Positions 17,236 to 26,904 of a stretch of DNA of 64,000 bases are shown one piece after another. The notes beneath the pieces are model-generated. The model worked only from the letters and a program-made list of their open reading frames with translations, was not told the origin of the DNA and did not search any database. Source of the stretch: Tissierella sp032104385 (GTDB lineage: Bacteria > Bacillota > Clostridia > Tissierellales > Tissierellaceae). How positions within the stretch are numbered: position 1 is the first letter of the stretch; every line of letters starts with the position of its first letter. The position numbers and the translations under genes are program-made. The DNA is taken from contig NZ_DAMCHJ010000002.1 in assembly GCF_032104385.1 (NCBI RefSeq), positions 248,001 through 312,000 on the forward strand, read 5' to 3'.

Positions 17236-18018
17236 TTATCCATTAATATAATCGAGTATCTCAAATAACTCATTATAGTTATTTAACTTATCCTTGTCCT
17301 CCACCTTCAATCCTGAATTATAAAAGGTGATATTACCATTTCCTTCATTCAAAGCATTCATATTTCTTAAAAGCCCTTTTAAATGTTTTACAGTACCAAG
17401 ATTTCCATCAATTATATTTGTATCTGCTGGAAGTATTTTTCTAAATACATCTTTATAAAAAGAAAAGTGAGTACATCCCAAAACGATAGTTTCGTACTTA
17501 TTTAGATCATATTTAAGTAATTCTTCCTCAAGATAAGGCATTACCTCTTTTTCATTAAACTCAAATCTTTCTGCAAACTCAACTAATCCTGGAAGTGGTA
17601 ATAAATCAACAATATGATCATTGTCTAATTTAGTAATGAGATTTTGAAGTTTTTCTTCCTTTAAAGTCAAAGCAGTTGCAGTTACTAAGACTCGTTTATC
17701 TACATTCTTATTTTTTTCAACAGCAGGCTTCACAGCAGGTTCCATTCCAATAATTGGAATATTATATTTAGCCCTCAATTCTTCAATAGCAACACTTGTA
17801 GCAGTATTGCAAGCAATAACTATAGCCTTAACTCCCTGCTCTATTATAAACTCTATAGCATTAAATATATATTTTTTAACTTCTTCCTTCGTTTTTTGCC
17901 CATATGGAACATTTATTGTATCTGCATAATATATATAATCTTCATTAGGTAATATTTTTAATGTATCATATAATACAGTGATTCCCCCTATACCGGAATC
18001 AAAAAAACCTATTTGCAT
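17236..18018 (-). CDS. murI: Glutamate racemase
   Basis: Makes D-glutamate for peptidoglycan. The two catalytic cysteines are visible in VIACNTATS and VLGCTHFSF, with FFDSGIGG at the N-terminus and YADTINVPYG after it. The open frame extends 28 codons upstream, but ATG 18018 has GGAGGGA seven bases before it and starts the conserved sequence MQIGFFDSGIGG, giving 260 residues, normal for the family. Confidence 0.96.
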   Translation of the reverse strand: MQIGFFDSGIGGITVLYDTLKILPNEDYIYYADTINVPYGQKTKEEVKKYIFNAIEFIIEQGVKAIVIACNTATSVAIEELRAKYNIPIIGMEPAVKPAVEKNKNVDKRVLVTATALTLKEEKLQNLITKLDNDHIVDLLPLPGLVEFAERFEFNEKEVMPYLEEELLKYDLNKYETIVLGCTHFSFYKDVFRKILPADTNIIDGNLGTVKHLKGLLRNMNALNEGNGNITFYNSGLKVEDKDKLNNYNELFEILDYING

Positions 18019-18101
18019 TTTATCCCTCCAATAATATAAACTAACTATAAATTTTATATGAAAATAGTATATTTTAAAATAGGCAGATATTATACCTGTC
18101 A

Positions 18102-19019
18102 TTAATCTATTACTATCTTGTTTCTTCCTGTGTTTTTTGCATCATATAATCTCTTGTCCGCTTTACAAACCAAACTTTCTATTGATAAATTTCCTTTATC
18201 AATTTCCAATACATCACATATTCCGCAGCTAAATGTAATTTTTATCTCTTTATCCTCATATGCAAAAGTAGAGTTTCTCACTTCTTCTAGAATTCTCTTA
18301 ATTATCTTTGCCGATGTTTTCTTCCTTATGCCATGTAAAATTAAAATAAATTCTTCGCCTCCATATCTGCCTGCTATATCATATACTCTGATACCTGAGG
18401 TAAGGATTTCTGAAAACTCTTTTAATACATAGTCCCCTGCCTGGTGCCCATAAGTATCATTTATATCCTTGAAAAAGTCCATATCAATTATTGCCAGGGA
18501 AAATCCTTCCCCATTTCTTTTAAATATTTCTAGACATTGACTTAATCTTTCAAATATATATCCTCTATTATATAAATTGGTCAAAGGGTCTCTTATTGAG
18601 GTTTGTTTTAGCTTTTCTTCCAGATATTTCCTCCGTGAAACATCCTGTTTAACTCCTAAAAAATTTACTATCTTTCCTTCATTATCAATTATAGGTGTAA
18701 TTCTAGCTTCTTCATAATAAATGGTACCATCCTTTTTTTTGTTAATCAAGTCTCCTTTCCAGTTCTGGCCTCCAATTATAGTTTCCCACATATCCTTGAA
18801 TACCTCATCTGAAATTAATCCACTTTTAAGGATTCTTGGATTTTGTCCAATTACCTCTTCAAAAGAATAGCCCGTTGTCTGTTCAAAAGCTGGATTACAA
18901 TATTGAATATTACCATCTATATCTGTCATTATAATAGATACAGCTGCCTGATCAATAGCTGCAATGAGTCTTAACTTTTCCTCATCCCTTAAAAAATCAA
19001 TATTATTTTTTCGCACCAC
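18102..19019 (-). CDS. PAS-GGDEF diguanylate cyclase
   Basis: A 305-residue soluble protein. A PAS domain (about 18-135) with ITPIIDNEGKIVNFLGVKQD ends in a PAC motif. The GGDEF domain (about 140-303) contains the active site RYGGEEF and, five residues before it, RVYD, an RxxD product-inhibition site. It should make cyclic di-GMP in response to a small ligand or redox signal at the PAS domain. The start is one of two adjacent GTG codons at 19019 after AGGGGAGA. Confidence 0.93.
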   Translation of the reverse strand: MVRKNNIDFLRDEEKLRLIAAIDQAAVSIIMTDIDGNIQYCNPAFEQTTGYSFEEVIGQNPRILKSGLISDEVFKDMWETIIGGQNWKGDLINKKKDGTIYYEEARITPIIDNEGKIVNFLGVKQDVSRRKYLEEKLKQTSIRDPLTNLYNRGYIFERLSQCLEIFKRNGEGFSLAIIDMDFFKDINDTYGHQAGDYVLKEFSEILTSGIRVYDIAGRYGGEEFILILHGIRKKTSAKIIKRILEEVRNSTFAYEDKEIKITFSCGICDVLEIDKGNLSIESLVCKADKRLYDAKNTGRNKIVID

Positions 19020-19098
19020 AATATCTCCCCTAAATAAATGGTTTTCCTCCCATTTTAAATATATCCACTTTTTCCAACCTACAAGAGTACTATATTTA

Positions 19099-19692
19099 TT
19101 ATTCCTTCAATATTAACCCCTTATTATATGAATCTTCAATCATATTCTGAACAAAATCCCATAATTCATCTGACGAATTCTTAACCGGTGCTATTCTTTT
19201 ATAAATATCCTCTTTAGCCACGTTAAACTTTTTCCAAGTCCCCCCGTTATTATGGTAATTATTTAGCATTGGCTGAAGTCTATCCATAGATGCTGCAAAT
19301 AATGCTTCCGTAGTTTCCATCTCTTCAAACTCATCCCATAATGCTCTTAGATCTCTACCTTTGTCTTCATCCAACATCCCAAATATTTTCTCTGCTGCTA
19401 ACTCCTCTCTTTCCTTTTTATCTTCATTTCCAGCTTTATCGTAGCAAAATGTATCTCCAGCAAATATTTCTACTAAGTCGTGAGTCAGTAACATTTTTAT
19501 TACCTTGCATATATCTACCTTTTCATTGGAATATTCTCCTAAAATCATTGCCATTACAGATATATGCCAAGAATGTTGGGCATCATCCTCTCTTCTTTCT
19601 CCACCAATTATACTTGTTTGCCTCAAAATAGATTTCATTTTATCTAACTCTACAATAAATTTTATATCTTTTAATAATCTTTCATTTATCAT
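19099..19692 (-). CDS. HD-domain phosphohydrolase (YfbR/HDDC2-like)
   Basis: A 197-residue HD_3 family protein. The metal site is visible as DDAQHSWHISVMAMIL, LLTHDLVEIFAGDT and, later, SMDRLQPML. Relatives are 5'-deoxynucleotidases that act on nucleoside monophosphates. ATG 19692 follows TAGGAGATAAAGAT. It begins four bases after the end of the membrane-protein gene upstream and may be co-expressed with it. Confidence 0.88.
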   Translation of the reverse strand: MINERLLKDIKFIVELDKMKSILRQTSIIGGERREDDAQHSWHISVMAMILGEYSNEKVDICKVIKMLLTHDLVEIFAGDTFCYDKAGNEDKKEREELAAEKIFGMLDEDKGRDLRALWDEFEEMETTEALFAASMDRLQPMLNNYHNNGGTWKKFNVAKEDIYKRIAPVKNSSDELWDFVQNMIEDSYNKGLILKE

Positions 19693-19696
19693 ATCT

Positions 19697-20179
19697 TTAT
19701 CTCCTATTATCTGGTTGTTTTTTTATCTTCATAATTGAATTAATTATTACAGCTGTTATAGGTCCTAGTACAATACCTATTGGCCCCAATATCATAGATC
19801 CTAGTATCGTTGCAATAAATGTATAAATAGGTCTAACTCCAATCTCTTTTCCTACTACCTTTGGTTCTGCAAGTTGTCTTAATATAACCAGAACAACATA
19901 AAGAGTTGCCAAATCTGTGCCTATCTCTTTATTCCCTATTAGAAAATTAATTATAGCCCAAGGTAACATTACTATACCTGCACCCAATACAGGAATAATA
20001 TCTAATATGGATATTCCTGCTGATATTAATATAGAATATTGGACTTTTATAGCAGTTAGACCAATACTAAGAATTATAAAGGTTATAAACATTAATGTAG
20101 CTTGAGCTTTCATATAACCCTTGATACCTTTTCCAGTATCATAGATTACTTGTTTTAGAAAATCTTTTTTATTATGCAT
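19697..20179 (-). CDS. AI-2E/YtvI-type transporter, C-terminal half only
   Basis: About 160 residues that match the C-terminal half of AI-2E family permeases: GYMKAQATLMFITF, then DIIPVLGAGIVMLPWAI and GSMILGPIGIVLGPI. Full members have about 350 residues and eight helices; here only four or five remain. ATG 20179 has AGGAG seven bases upstream, so the short form may be translated. No N-terminal half lies upstream. It could be a decayed gene with a new start or a natural short form. Confidence 0.7.
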   Translation of the reverse strand: MHNKKDFLKQVIYDTGKGIKGYMKAQATLMFITFIILSIGLTAIKVQYSILISAGISILDIIPVLGAGIVMLPWAIINFLIGNKEIGTDLATLYVVLVILRQLAEPKVVGKEIGVRPIYTFIATILGSMILGPIGIVLGPITAVIINSIMKIKKQPDNRR

Positions 20180-20253
20180 CTTTAATCTCCTCAATTTGCT
20201 AACCTAATAATTCTATTATATGAAATTATATCATAGCTATACTGCTTGTAAAC

Positions 20254-20290
20254 AAAAAAGCTCTAAAATATTAAATATTTCAGAGCTTTT
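20254..20290 (-). terminator. Terminator of the speDE operon
   Basis: AAAAGCTCT...AGAGCTTTT with a long AT-rich inner helix, just after the speE stop on the minus strand. Confidence 0.75.
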
Positions 20291-20295
20291 ATATA

Positions 20296-21144
20296 TTATA
20301 CTGATTCTAATAATTCTCTTACATAGGTTGGTAGCATAAATGCTCCTTGATGAATTTGAGAGTTATAATATTTAGTTTTTAGATTAAGACTCTCCCATTT
20401 TTCAGCCTTATGATCTTTCGTTGGATGCAGCCCTTTAGATGCAAATCCAAATAGCCAATGTCCAGATGAATATGTGGGCATATGAAATTGATATACTTCA
20501 CAAACATCAAAGATTTTCTTTAATTTACCATGTGCCTTTAGCATTTCTATCCTATATTCTTCAAAATATGGACTCTCATGTTGATTAATAAGGATACCAT
20601 TTCCATTTAATGCCTTATAACAATCTTTATAAAAGCTCATGGTAAATAATCCTTCCCCTGGTCCAATTGGATCCGTTGAATCTACCAATATTAAATCATA
20701 AAAATTTTCTTTGATTTTTACAAACTCTACTCCATCTTCAAAATATAAGGTAACTCTTCTATCTTCAAGCTTAGACGAGGTTATTGGTAAATATTTTTGA
20801 CATAGCCTTACTACTCGTTCATCTATCTCCACCATATGAATTTGTTCGATACTATTATATCTTATTAATTCTCTTACTGTACCACCATCTCCCCCACCTA
20901 TTACAAGTACATTTTTAATATTAGGATTTACTGCCATGGGAACATGAACTATCATATCATGGTATATAAACTCATCTTTTTCATTTACCATCATCATACC
21001 GTCTAATGTAAAAAATTTTCCAAAATCATAAGAGTCAAAAAAATCGATTTTTTGGAAAGGTGTTTTCTCTGAATATATGGGCTCCTTCACTTTTATTGAA
21101 AGCTTACAACTTTCTGTATTCCATTCATTAAACCATAAATCCAT
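20296..21144 (-). CDS. speE: Spermidine synthase
   Basis: Transfers aminopropyl from decarboxylated SAM to putrescine. The 282-residue sequence has VLVIGGGDGGTVRELIRY for dcSAM binding, VEIDERVV, and DLILVDSTDPIGPGEGLF with the catalytic Asp. Length is typical for bacterial SpeE. ATG 21144 follows AAGGAGGTTG. It lies 12 bases after speD in a two-gene operon. Confidence 0.96.
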   Translation of the reverse strand: MDLWFNEWNTESCKLSIKVKEPIYSEKTPFQKIDFFDSYDFGKFFTLDGMMMVNEKDEFIYHDMIVHVPMAVNPNIKNVLVIGGGDGGTVRELIRYNSIEQIHMVEIDERVVRLCQKYLPITSSKLEDRRVTLYFEDGVEFVKIKENFYDLILVDSTDPIGPGEGLFTMSFYKDCYKALNGNGILINQHESPYFEEYRIEMLKAHGKLKKIFDVCEVYQFHMPTYSSGHWLFGFASKGLHPTKDHKAEKWESLNLKTKYYNSQIHQGAFMLPTYVRELLESV

Positions 21145-21156
21145 TTTACAACCTCC

Positions 21157-21951
21157 TTAGAAATTTCGACCATAATATATTTCATGCATTTCCTGATTTA
21201 ATTTATTTAGTATATCATTTTTTTCATTTTCATTCAAATCTTCAGCTTTCATCTCAAATAAATAGTTGTCAAGATTTAATTCTTTTAATATCATTTTTGT
21301 ATGAAATACATTTTCTTGATATACATTGACATCGATACTATTATATAAGTTTAAATTTTTTGAAGATATAAAGTCTTGTATTGAATTAATCCGATGATCT
21401 TTAAAATGCTTGTTTCCATTTATATCTCTTGTAAATCCTCTTATGCGATAATCACAAATTATAATATCCGAATCAAAATTCTCAATTAAATAATTTAGTG
21501 CATTAAGTGGTGATATTTCTCCACATGTTGATACATCCACATCTACTCTAAATGTCATTATTCCTTTATCAGGATGACTTTCAGGATAAGTATGAACTGT
21601 AATGTGGCTTTTATCTAAATGTCCCACTACATGCCTTGGTGTAGGTATCAAGGTACCTAGATTACAGGATGGATCTACTGAAACAATTGGTATAGCTTCT
21701 TCTGTAATTAATAGATTCACACTAGCACCTTGAGGTTCATAGTCTTGCTTAGCAATGTTTAAAACATTGGCACCTATTATTTTAGTAATTTCTACGAGTA
21801 TTTCTGTTAATCTAGTTGAATTATATTGTTCATCAATATATTCAATATACCTTTGTTTGTCTTCTGGTGTCACAGCATAACAAACATCATAGATATTAAA
21901 ACTAAGTGTCTTAGTTAGGTTATTAAACCCATATAGCTTAAGCTTTTCCAT
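21157..21951 (-). CDS. speD: S-adenosylmethionine decarboxylase, long E. coli type
   Basis: Supplies decarboxylated SAM for spermidine synthesis. The self-cleavage site DKSHITVHTYPE is present; the Ser becomes the pyruvoyl group. DVSTCGEISPLNALNYL carries the processing Cys. At 264 residues this is the large gamma-proteobacterial and clostridial type, not the roughly 120-residue B. subtilis type. ATG 21951 follows GGGGTAAG. With speE it gives a complete putrescine-to-spermidine step. Confidence 0.95.
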   Translation of the reverse strand: MEKLKLYGFNNLTKTLSFNIYDVCYAVTPEDKQRYIEYIDEQYNSTRLTEILVEITKIIGANVLNIAKQDYEPQGASVNLLITEEAIPIVSVDPSCNLGTLIPTPRHVVGHLDKSHITVHTYPESHPDKGIMTFRVDVDVSTCGEISPLNALNYLIENFDSDIIICDYRIRGFTRDINGNKHFKDHRINSIQDFISSKNLNLYNSIDVNVYQENVFHTKMILKELNLDNYLFEMKAEDLNENEKNDILNKLNQEMHEIYYGRNF

Positions 21952-22115
21952 TTCTTACCCCATTTCTAAATATCATATGCGGCTTTTGCCTTATACAATT
22001 TTACTTTATTTATCTATTTATGTCTATAGTTTATCTTTTTAATACTAAACTCGGTACTCACATTATCTTTTTCTATGAATAAAATATAATGCAAATAATT
22101 TTTAGGAGGGATAGT

Positions 22116-22538
22116 ATGTTACCACTTTTAGGATGCCATAATATACCACAAATCATTGAATTTGTCTATGATACAATTGTGGATGAAGCCACTGCTGCCG
22201 AATTCTATTCAAGATTATTAAAGGAAGCACCAAATGATTTACACAAGGAATTTATTCATCATGCTATGGAAGATGAGTTAGATCATTTAGAAAAATTCAC
22301 TAAACTCTATTGCTATCTTACTGGGAATTTACCACAATATATGATAACTCCTGTTAGCTTCCCAAATTATAAGGAAGGAATATTGATGGCATTAAAAGAT
22401 GAATTGGCAGCAGGAGAATTTTATAGAGATGTCCAGCTCTCTACTACAGATCAATTTGTTAGAGATACATTCTATTATGCAATGGTTGATGAATTAGAAC
22501 ATGCAACTATGTTCAGTACCATATATAATACTCTTTAA
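22116..22538 (+). CDS. Ferritin-like four-helix protein
   Basis: A 140-residue protein with two repeats of a helix pair bearing di-metal ligand motifs: DEATAAEFY then EDELDHLEKF, and DELAAGEFYRD then VDELEHATMF. This is the rubrerythrin/ferritin-like pattern without a rubredoxin domain. A role in metal or peroxide handling is inferred. ATG 22116 has TTTAGGAGGG six bases upstream; the open frame from 22089 is not preceded by a ribosome site. Confidence 0.75.
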   Translation: MLPLLGCHNIPQIIEFVYDTIVDEATAAEFYSRLLKEAPNDLHKEFIHHAMEDELDHLEKFTKLYCYLTGNLPQYMITPVSFPNYKEGILMALKDELAAGEFYRDVQLSTTDQFVRDTFYYAMVDELEHATMFSTIYNTL

Positions 22539-22583
22539 ATTTTGAAGGCGTATAAAATATTTTATACGCCTTCAAAATTTTTT
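22537..22583 (+). terminator. Terminator of the ferritin-like gene
   Basis: Perfect 21-bp arms around a two-base centre with GGCGTATAAAA in the middle, followed by TTTTTT. It overlaps the stop codon. Confidence 0.9.
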
Positions 22584-22691
22584 AGTATATTTCATAACAT
22601 ATAATGGCAATTCATATTAGAATATTTTTTACATAAATTTAAGAAACTATATTACTAAGGTATAAATTTTATTTTATATATGGAGGTTTCT

Positions 22692-23624
22692 ATGAATAAA
22701 TTTAAATTAACTATTCTACCTATTAGTTTATCTATATTATTGTCAACAACAGTTTATACTGCTAATAATAGCTTTGATTATCTAAAATTTAATAATCTTT
22801 TTTCTAATACCAATCAGAATCCAGAGCTTATGATTAATAAAAGAAATGATCGATATGATATTCCTGAAACATCGGGGCAAATAAGTAATATGCCCTGGAG
22901 AAATGATAATGATTTTTTAAAGACCAAGGAAAAATATAATACTCCTATTCTTATAGCAGGTTTTTGTGCTGTACTTAATAATCCCTTACCAGGTGAGGAA
23001 TATAATGTTAATCTAGCCAGCCAAAAAGTTAAAGGTCAAGTAATAAAACCTTCAAAAATATTTTCTCAAAACTCTGCCATAGGCCCTTATACTAAGCTTA
23101 AAGGTTTTAAAGAAGGTGCCTCATATATAGGAGGTAATATTATAATGACAGAAGGTGGGGGAGTATGTAAAATTGCCACAACCCTTTACAATTTAGCAGT
23201 ATTATCTAATCTTGAAATTATAGAAAGGCACAATCACTCCATGCCAGTTAACTATGTACCTTATGGCCAAGATGCAACTGTTGCTTATGGTGTAAAAGAT
23301 TTAATATTTAAAAATACTACTGAAAATTCAATATTGATTTGGGCAGAGATGATTGGTAATAGATTGTATATGGGATTTTACGGTAGTAAAAAACCTCCTA
23401 AAACAGAATGGAATCATGAAATTAACAACATTACGAAACCATCTATAAAATATATTAAAAATGAAAATTTAAATCCTGGGGAAACAAAAATTGTATTAGG
23501 TGGAATGGATGGAGCTACAGTTAAATCTACTCTTACAATATTTTATGGTGATGACCATTATATTATAAAAAATATGGGAATTAGTAAGTATCAACCATTA
23601 CCAAAAGTAATAGAAACTAATTAA
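22692..23624 (+). CDS. VanW family protein, secreted
   Basis: A 310-residue protein with an N-terminal signal segment (about 2-24). The VanW domain (about 110-235) has GQVIKPSKIFSQNSAIGPYT, GGVCKIATTLYNLAVL and ERHNHSMPVNYVPYGQDATV. VanW proteins are found near vancomycin-resistance and cell-wall genes but have no known activity. No van genes are nearby. ATG 22692 has GGAGGTTTCT upstream; the frame also opens four codons earlier. Confidence 0.85.
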   Translation: MNKFKLTILPISLSILLSTTVYTANNSFDYLKFNNLFSNTNQNPELMINKRNDRYDIPETSGQISNMPWRNDNDFLKTKEKYNTPILIAGFCAVLNNPLPGEEYNVNLASQKVKGQVIKPSKIFSQNSAIGPYTKLKGFKEGASYIGGNIIMTEGGGVCKIATTLYNLAVLSNLEIIERHNHSMPVNYVPYGQDATVAYGVKDLIFKNTTENSILIWAEMIGNRLYMGFYGSKKPPKTEWNHEINNITKPSIKYIKNENLNPGETKIVLGGMDGATVKSTLTIFYGDDHYIIKNMGISKYQPLPKVIETN

Positions 23625-23643
23625 TTATTAAGGAGGAATTTAT

Positions 23644-23856
23644 ATGAAAGAGAATAAGAAAAGTCTAAATACCAAAACAGACTATACATCAGCAACAGGT
23701 TCCTATAAAAATCATAAAGACCCCGATTTTGGATATTCACCAACAGATATATACTATAATACTGAAGAAAAGATACCAGATTCTGGGGTTTCAATACCAA
23801 CCTATGATGCTGTAATAAAAGCGAAAGAATGGGTAGATGATATAAATAAAAAGTAA
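23644..23856 (+). CDS. DUF3787-like small protein
   Basis: A 70-residue soluble protein, strongly polar in its N-terminal half, ending in SIPTYDAVIKAKEWVDDINKK, which resembles the C-terminus of clostridial DUF3787 proteins. The function is unknown. ATG 23644 is preceded by AAGGAGGAATTTAT. It follows the VanW gene by 19 bases and is probably in the same operon. Confidence 0.65.
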   Translation: MKENKKSLNTKTDYTSATGSYKNHKDPDFGYSPTDIYYNTEEKIPDSGVSIPTYDAVIKAKEWVDDINKK

Positions 23857-23932
23857 TGTCCAATTTATTTTTTATGATAATTTCTATATATTATGACATA
23901 CTAATTCTATAGATATATGAAAGGATGATAGT

Positions 23933-24169
23933 ATGGAAAATCCAAGAGCTATGGCTGAAATACTTAATCAAGCTAAAAAAATAGAAGAAAATAATTTTTC
24001 TAATATGGAGCATTTTACAAGTATTAGTATGTTGCTTAGTGCTAATGATTTAGGAAATACAAAGGATAAGGAACTATCTAAAAAATTTGACAAACTAAAT
24101 AAGCAGATGGAAGATATAAATAAACTAACATCAGATTTATTAAATGATTTAGCAAGTAGACATAATTAA
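23933..24169 (+). CDS. Small hypothetical helical protein
   Basis: A 78-residue protein that is mostly helix-forming and charged, with a likely coiled-coil segment KKFDKLNKQMEDINKLTSDL near the C-terminus. I do not recognise it. ATG 23933 follows AAAGGATGATAGT. It ends in a bidirectional terminator shared with the convergent radical SAM cluster. Confidence 0.5.
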   Translation: MENPRAMAEILNQAKKIEENNFSNMEHFTSISMLLSANDLGNTKDKELSKKFDKLNKQMEDINKLTSDLLNDLASRHN

Positions 24170-24207
24170 GAGAAGGCAAAGGATTCCCTTGCCTTCTCTT
24201 AATTATG
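24161..24207. terminator. Bidirectional terminator between convergent operons
   Basis: Perfect 19-bp arms with core AGAGAAGGCAA and a nine-base loop. It overlaps the stop codons of the plus-strand small gene and the minus-strand radical SAM gene. Confidence 0.9.
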
Positions 24208-25567
24208 CTTTTATCATTAAATTTATATATTTTATAACAGATTTTAGGGAACCTCTAATTATTCTAAAAATATTGTTTATCCCATATCTATGAATCATCT
24301 TTGTATTTTTATTTATAAATAAATTTATATATAGATTTGTCTTTAATAGCTCATAGTAATATCGTCGTAAACTCATCTTAGATGGCTTGATTATTACCTG
24401 TCCAAAACTCCACTTCTCATAATCTTCTTTATTATAAAGCAATCTATTTTCATATTGTTTATACATTGGTAGATTAGGAAAGGGAGTCAAAGGACTAATA
24501 GAGGATATCTGTGGTCTTAGTTCTTTTATAAATGCTCTAAATAATTGGAAATCTTTTTTATTCCAATCTGGGTGAGCCATAAATGAAGCCCATGCATCAA
24601 TTCCCAACTCTCTAAGTATAGTAGCTGTCTTATAACTATCTTCTATAGTAGATTTTTTTCGATACTTTTCCATCTCCACTTCATTAAAAGTTTCGTATCC
24701 AACAAGAACAGCCTTTAAACCTAACTCAACAAATTCCTTAATAACATCCTTATATTCTATTATTCCTTTCACAGAACCATATACTATATAATTCTTTTTT
24801 AAGTCTAATTCTTTTACAAGCTTAATAAATGTTTTAATTTTTTCTTCACTGGCAAAAAAGTCATTATCTATAAACATTATAGTTGGCTCTTTAATCTGTA
24901 CTAAATCTTTTTTAGTTATATCTAAATCAATTAATCTTTCTTTTACTCCTTCAATCCTCCATCTAAGGCAGAAATCACAAACCTTTTCACATCCCATACC
25001 AAATTCCATAATAGCTGCAGGTTGATATCCAAAGTATGAATATTCATTACGATATTTTGCAGTTGAAGCTCTATCTGGAAGCAAATATTCATTGATACCT
25101 TTTTTGCCTGTAGGTTTATAGTTTAATACTCTTGATCTAATACCATCTATAGGAATGACTTTCTCCTCTATTGATATTACGTTGAAAAACTTCTTTAAAT
25201 TTTCTCTTTGAGTATATTCGAAAATATGATCTACTGCACCATGTATAAAAGCTTCTGGATTAAGATAACTTTGTGTGCCCCCTATAAAAGTTATTATCCT
25301 TTCATCTACTCTCTTAGCTTCAATACATAATTCAATAACCTTATTTACATCTATACATAAGCTTGTTATCCCTAATATATCAGGTTTATATGAGTTTAGT
25401 TTCTCAGTTAATTCCATAGTTTCAACCATCATATCAAAGATTTCAACCTCATAGTCATCCTTTATTACACCATAAATCATTTCAAGACCTAGAGGTTCTG
25501 AAAACATAAAATCACTTACAGTTATTGCCTGTTTAATTCTTGGAGGTCTAACTAACAATATTTTCAT
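24203..25567 (-). CDS. B12-binding-type radical SAM protein (cluster gene 7)
   Basis: A 454-residue protein: an N-terminal cobalamin-binding-like Rossmann domain (1 to about 130; MKILLVRPPR, GGTQSYLNPE) and a radical SAM domain with C193-x3-C197-x2-C200 for the 4Fe-4S cluster. No DxHxxG loop is visible, so base-off B12 binding is doubtful. The C-terminal tail is basic and partly hydrophobic. It is homologous to cluster genes 4 and 6, sharing EPLGLEM near residue 25. The reaction is not known. It is the last gene of the run. Confidence 0.85.
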   Translation of the reverse strand: MKILLVRPPRIKQAITVSDFMFSEPLGLEMIYGVIKDDYEVEIFDMMVETMELTEKLNSYKPDILGITSLCIDVNKVIELCIEAKRVDERIITFIGGTQSYLNPEAFIHGAVDHIFEYTQRENLKKFFNVISIEEKVIPIDGIRSRVLNYKPTGKKGINEYLLPDRASTAKYRNEYSYFGYQPAAIMEFGMGCEKVCDFCLRWRIEGVKERLIDLDITKKDLVQIKEPTIMFIDNDFFASEEKIKTFIKLVKELDLKKNYIVYGSVKGIIEYKDVIKEFVELGLKAVLVGYETFNEVEMEKYRKKSTIEDSYKTATILRELGIDAWASFMAHPDWNKKDFQLFRAFIKELRPQISSISPLTPFPNLPMYKQYENRLLYNKEDYEKWSFGQVIIKPSKMSLRRYYYELLKTNLYINLFINKNTKMIHRYGINNIFRIIRGSLKSVIKYINLMIKA

Positions 25568-25581
25568 ATACTTTCCCCTGT

Positions 25582-26904
25582 CTAAAATATATTAGGTGTA
25601 ATTCTTTGTTTTATCTGATATCTATAATATAAATTTATTAAAGAATAAAATAAGAATTTACCTGGGCTTCTTAAGAAATCCTTTCTTAAAATATTACGTT
25701 TAATAATAGACCTTAAAGTAAAAACAGATTCATATAACTCCCAATAGGATTTAGTTAATTCTTCTGGTGTCATATTAGCTGGCTTATGCACGGCTTGTGT
25801 TCCATCATAATCATATATATTATCATTTATCAATCTTCCTTGGTTTACTATTTCCTTAAAAAATTTTGTCCCTGGAATAGGAGTCAAAATATAAAATCTA
25901 GGCACAGAAATTTTATTTTCCTCTATAAAATTCTTTGTTGCCCTAATGGATTCTATTGTATCTCCCTCTCCTCCAACTACCATTTCTGTAGATACTTCTA
26001 TACCATAAGACTTAATATTCTTTATTAATCTAGAGTATTCTAAAGGATTTGCCCAACCTTTATTCATAGCTATCAAGCTATCCTTTGAAATGCTTTCAAG
26101 ACCGAAACTAAGAGCAGCACAACCACTTTCTGATAATGCCTTTAGTAATTCATTATCTTTTCCTATTCTAATATCACATTGACTCATCCATTCCATATTC
26201 ATTTTTTTAATTTCCTTTAATAAACTCATTAAATAATCTCTATCAGAAAAAATATTATCGTCTAAAAGTAAAAATTTTTTAAATCCTAAATCCTTTACCT
26301 GTCTAATATCTCGTAGTACCTCTTCCATATCTTTCCTTATATATGAGCCTTTATATAAACAAGCAACAGAACAAAAACTACAAATATTTGGACATCCTCT
26401 TCCTGCTTGAACAGGTAGAAAATCTCCAATACTCTTATTTATTATTAAATCAAAACGAGGAAGCGGTGTTGAGTATATACCATTCTCTATTCTTTTTTCG
26501 TAGATTTTCTTTAAATTTCCTTTTCCAAAATCCTCAAGTAACTCTTTAAACACAAGCTCTCCGTCTCCAATTACTACAGCATCACAATATTTTAATGCTT
26601 CTTCTGCCATTATACTTGCCATATAACCTCCTAAAACTACTGTTTTTCCCTTAGCACGAAATGCTTTAGCTATGTCAATAGAGCGAATTACACCATGACC
26701 CATGGTACTAATCCCAATTAAGTCTGCATCTGTATCCATAGGTATATCTTCGATTATTTCAAGAATAATCTCCGCCTTCCAGTCTTCTGGTAACATAGCT
26801 GCTAAAAGGGGCATAGCAAGTCCTACAAAATATAGCCTTTTTTTCTTAATAGGTTTGTCAGCTTGGTCATATGGACTAGGTTGAATAAGAAGTATTTTTT
26901 TCAT
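25582..26904 (-). CDS. B12-binding-type radical SAM protein (cluster gene 6b, divergent member)
   Basis: Start ATG 26904 shares its A with the TGA stop of the upstream gene (TGATG), so the two are translationally coupled. 440 residues: an N-terminal Rossmann domain (MKKILLIQPS, VVLGGYMASI) and the cluster motif GRGCPNICSFC with Cys 171, 175 and 178, then an FLLLDDNIFSD and SFGLESISKD pattern of BchE-like enzymes. This is the least similar of the four radical SAM paralogues. The longer open frame to 26949 overlaps its neighbour and is not preferred. The substrate is unknown. Confidence 0.87.
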   Translation of the reverse strand: MKKILLIQPSPYDQADKPIKKKRLYFVGLAMPLLAAMLPEDWKAEIILEIIEDIPMDTDADLIGISTMGHGVIRSIDIAKAFRAKGKTVVLGGYMASIMAEEALKYCDAVVIGDGELVFKELLEDFGKGNLKKIYEKRIENGIYSTPLPRFDLIINKSIGDFLPVQAGRGCPNICSFCSVACLYKGSYIRKDMEEVLRDIRQVKDLGFKKFLLLDDNIFSDRDYLMSLLKEIKKMNMEWMSQCDIRIGKDNELLKALSESGCAALSFGLESISKDSLIAMNKGWANPLEYSRLIKNIKSYGIEVSTEMVVGGEGDTIESIRATKNFIEENKISVPRFYILTPIPGTKFFKEIVNQGRLINDNIYDYDGTQAVHKPANMTPEELTKSYWELYESVFTLRSIIKRNILRKDFLRSPGKFLFYSLINLYYRYQIKQRITPNIF

